From Hirudinaria manillensis (Eukaryota > Annelida > Clitellata > Hirudinida > Hirudinidae), in NCBI GenBank assembly GCA_034509925.1, contig CM067534.1, positions 9,457,501 to 9,521,500 of the forward strand: DNA of 64,000 nucleotides. Reading direction: 5' to 3'. Positions 62,736 through 64,000 of this stretch are shown here, one piece after another. The notes beneath the pieces were generated by a model. The model saw nothing but the letters and a program-made list of their open reading frames with translations. It was not told where the DNA came from and did not search any database. Made by a program: the position numbers and the translations under genes. Positions within the stretch are counted from its first letter, which is position 1. Each line of letters opens with the position of its first letter.

Positions 62736-62918
62736 GATGATTTGTGTTGTCATGACAACAATGGTGTCATTGCTGTGTTGCTCGAGCTTCATTGTGTGAT
62801 CGATGCCGGTAGGCTGTGTAGAATTTGCAATGAATGGGATGCATTCACTGAAACAGCCCTAGATTTGATTGGCAGGGGTGGATCTTCTCTAAGAATTGCT
62901 AATGATTTGGAATACAAG
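62736..62918 (+). CDS. Orphan exon, unassigned
   Basis: An open stretch of exactly 61 codons bounded by an AG (62734-62735) and a GT (62919-62920), translating DDLCCHDNNGVIAVLLELHC then a CRICNEWDAF motif and IGRGGSSLRIANDLEYK. Four of its cysteines form CC and CxxC pairs. A possible next exon just after 62999 would add NPKL and a stop. I do not recognise the protein or find a start exon. Confidence 0.3.
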
Positions 62919-64000
62919 GTTGCAGTATGCCACTCCATTTACTTTGCTTGTAACATATGTAGTCCCTAATTTACCTAAATCATATTTTTAACATACAGAA
63001 TCCTAAGCTGTGAGGCATTATTCAATTTAGTGTAATTATGAGTAGTGTTACTACATATTCATCACATCACGTAGATAGAAATAAATTCGTTCTACTCTTA
63101 AGTCTGAGAGGAAGTCATTTGAGCACATTTATCAAAATGTATTCATAGGCAGAAGTGAAGATAAAAGGTTATTGTTATCGCATACCACGTCTGTTCACGT
63201 ACAAGCGTCTCCAAGTTCTTTCTTGATCTTGGAACTTCTAAATATTTCGCTCAAAGGTAAATCTAACCGAACTTTATTTACTGGTCTTGTCCAACTCCTA
63301 TTTCAATTTTTTTTTCAATTGTCCTTTCAAAAAACTATCAAATAAATCTTTTAAAATAGGGTAGAAATAAGAAATGCTAAAAATGCGGCCAAATCCTAAC
63401 CAGGTCCGAATTTATCGTCGTCGACAATAGCAGAAACCTACGCCATTTTTGAAATGAATGACCAATATAGGACCTTCTGGTAAAACTTACAAATACAATA
63501 TCGCTGGAGTTTTTCTGTAGACAACAACCCAATCAAATCACTGTTTAAAAATTCTTCCTCAACCAACGCCTGAAATAATAGTTCCAATTATTAACAATTT
63601 TAATAATTCTCAGGGGGAGAGTTTAAAAGTGAAGAGTTTAATTTTCAATTAAATTTGTTTTTCAATAAACATAAGTTAACAACTTAGCAGAAGCTGAAAA
63701 AATATTCGTCGATGTCACATTTTGATGTATCAATTTTATTCAACATAAATGGAAGAAACACTTAAACCACGAAATAACTAAAATTAAATGGCCTTCATCT
63801 GACGTCTTTAGTTTCATTAAAAGCTGTCACAAGATAAATGTCCCTTTTCACTGTCTTGTCTAGTCTTGTCAATGCCTCCCTCCAATAAATACACTTAAAT
63901 GCATTCTTCTGGGTCACGGCTATGGAATCCCATCGAAAGAGAATATAAAAGTACGATCATCAAGAACCAAGGTCTTCGAAGGTGAAATTTTTTATTTCAT
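62919..64000. other. Right edge, no supported gene
   Basis: AT-rich sequence without ORFs of note on either strand. Nothing is called apart from the possible tiny last exon near 63000 of the orphan gene. Confidence 0.45.

Overview
The window is ordinary nuclear DNA of an intron-rich invertebrate animal. Genes are split into many exons with GT-AG borders, introns are AT-rich and often 60-900 bp long, the standard code is used, and every recognisable gene is a conserved animal gene. About fifteen genes fit in 64 kb, so the genome is fairly compact. I cannot place the species from this sequence; the actin is of the generic cytoplasmic type and does not separate phyla.

Layout, left to right: delta-tubulin (+, 290-2473); a CRACD/KIAA1211-like (DUF4592) actin-regulator gene (+, 3370-8695); a PPM1A/B-type PP2C phosphatase (+, 9719-11469); mitochondrial ribosomal protein mS18a/MRPS18A (-, 12224-~13132); the mRNA exporter NXF1 (-, 14267-18291); a single-exon TMEM120 gene (+, 19202-20305); BRAT1 (-, 21096-23767); NADP-dependent cytosolic isocitrate dehydrogenase (+, 24662-27309); cytoplasmic actin (-, 28041-29667, promoter near 30200-30500); Ral-GAP beta subunit RALGAPB (-, 32165-42301); TFIIH subunit p62/GTF2H1 (-, 43629-47228); a serine-rich nuclear-looking protein with a PHRF1-like C-terminus (+, 48122-50401); an ATF4-type bZIP factor with upstream ORFs (+, 51382-52271); HAP40/F8A (-, 52473-54140); COX10 haem O synthase (+, 54632-56952); a cytochrome P450 (+, 59003-62157); and an orphan exon near the right edge (62736-62918).

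The genes do not form one pathway. They are mostly housekeeping: RNA export and transcription (NXF1, GTF2H1, BRAT1/Integrator, ATF4), mitochondria (MRPS18A, COX10), actin dynamics (actin, CRACD-like), signalling (PPM1, RALGAPB). Several neighbours are head to head with 0.5-0.9 kb between start codons (NXF1/TMEM120, BRAT1/IDH, GTF2H1/PHRF1-like, HAP40/COX10), which suggests shared promoter regions. The parts I consider most worth a second look are the uORF arrangement of the ATF4 gene, the intronless TMEM120 gene, the BRAT1 C-terminal tail, the P450 with an atypical I-helix, the unassigned 688-residue gene, a 64-codon small ORF with its own poly(A) signals, a structured retroelement-like tail and a pair of CTCF-like motifs. 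I found no CRISPR, phage, operon or other prokaryotic feature. Splice structures are read by eye; exon junctions that keep frame throughout are given, others are marked approximate.
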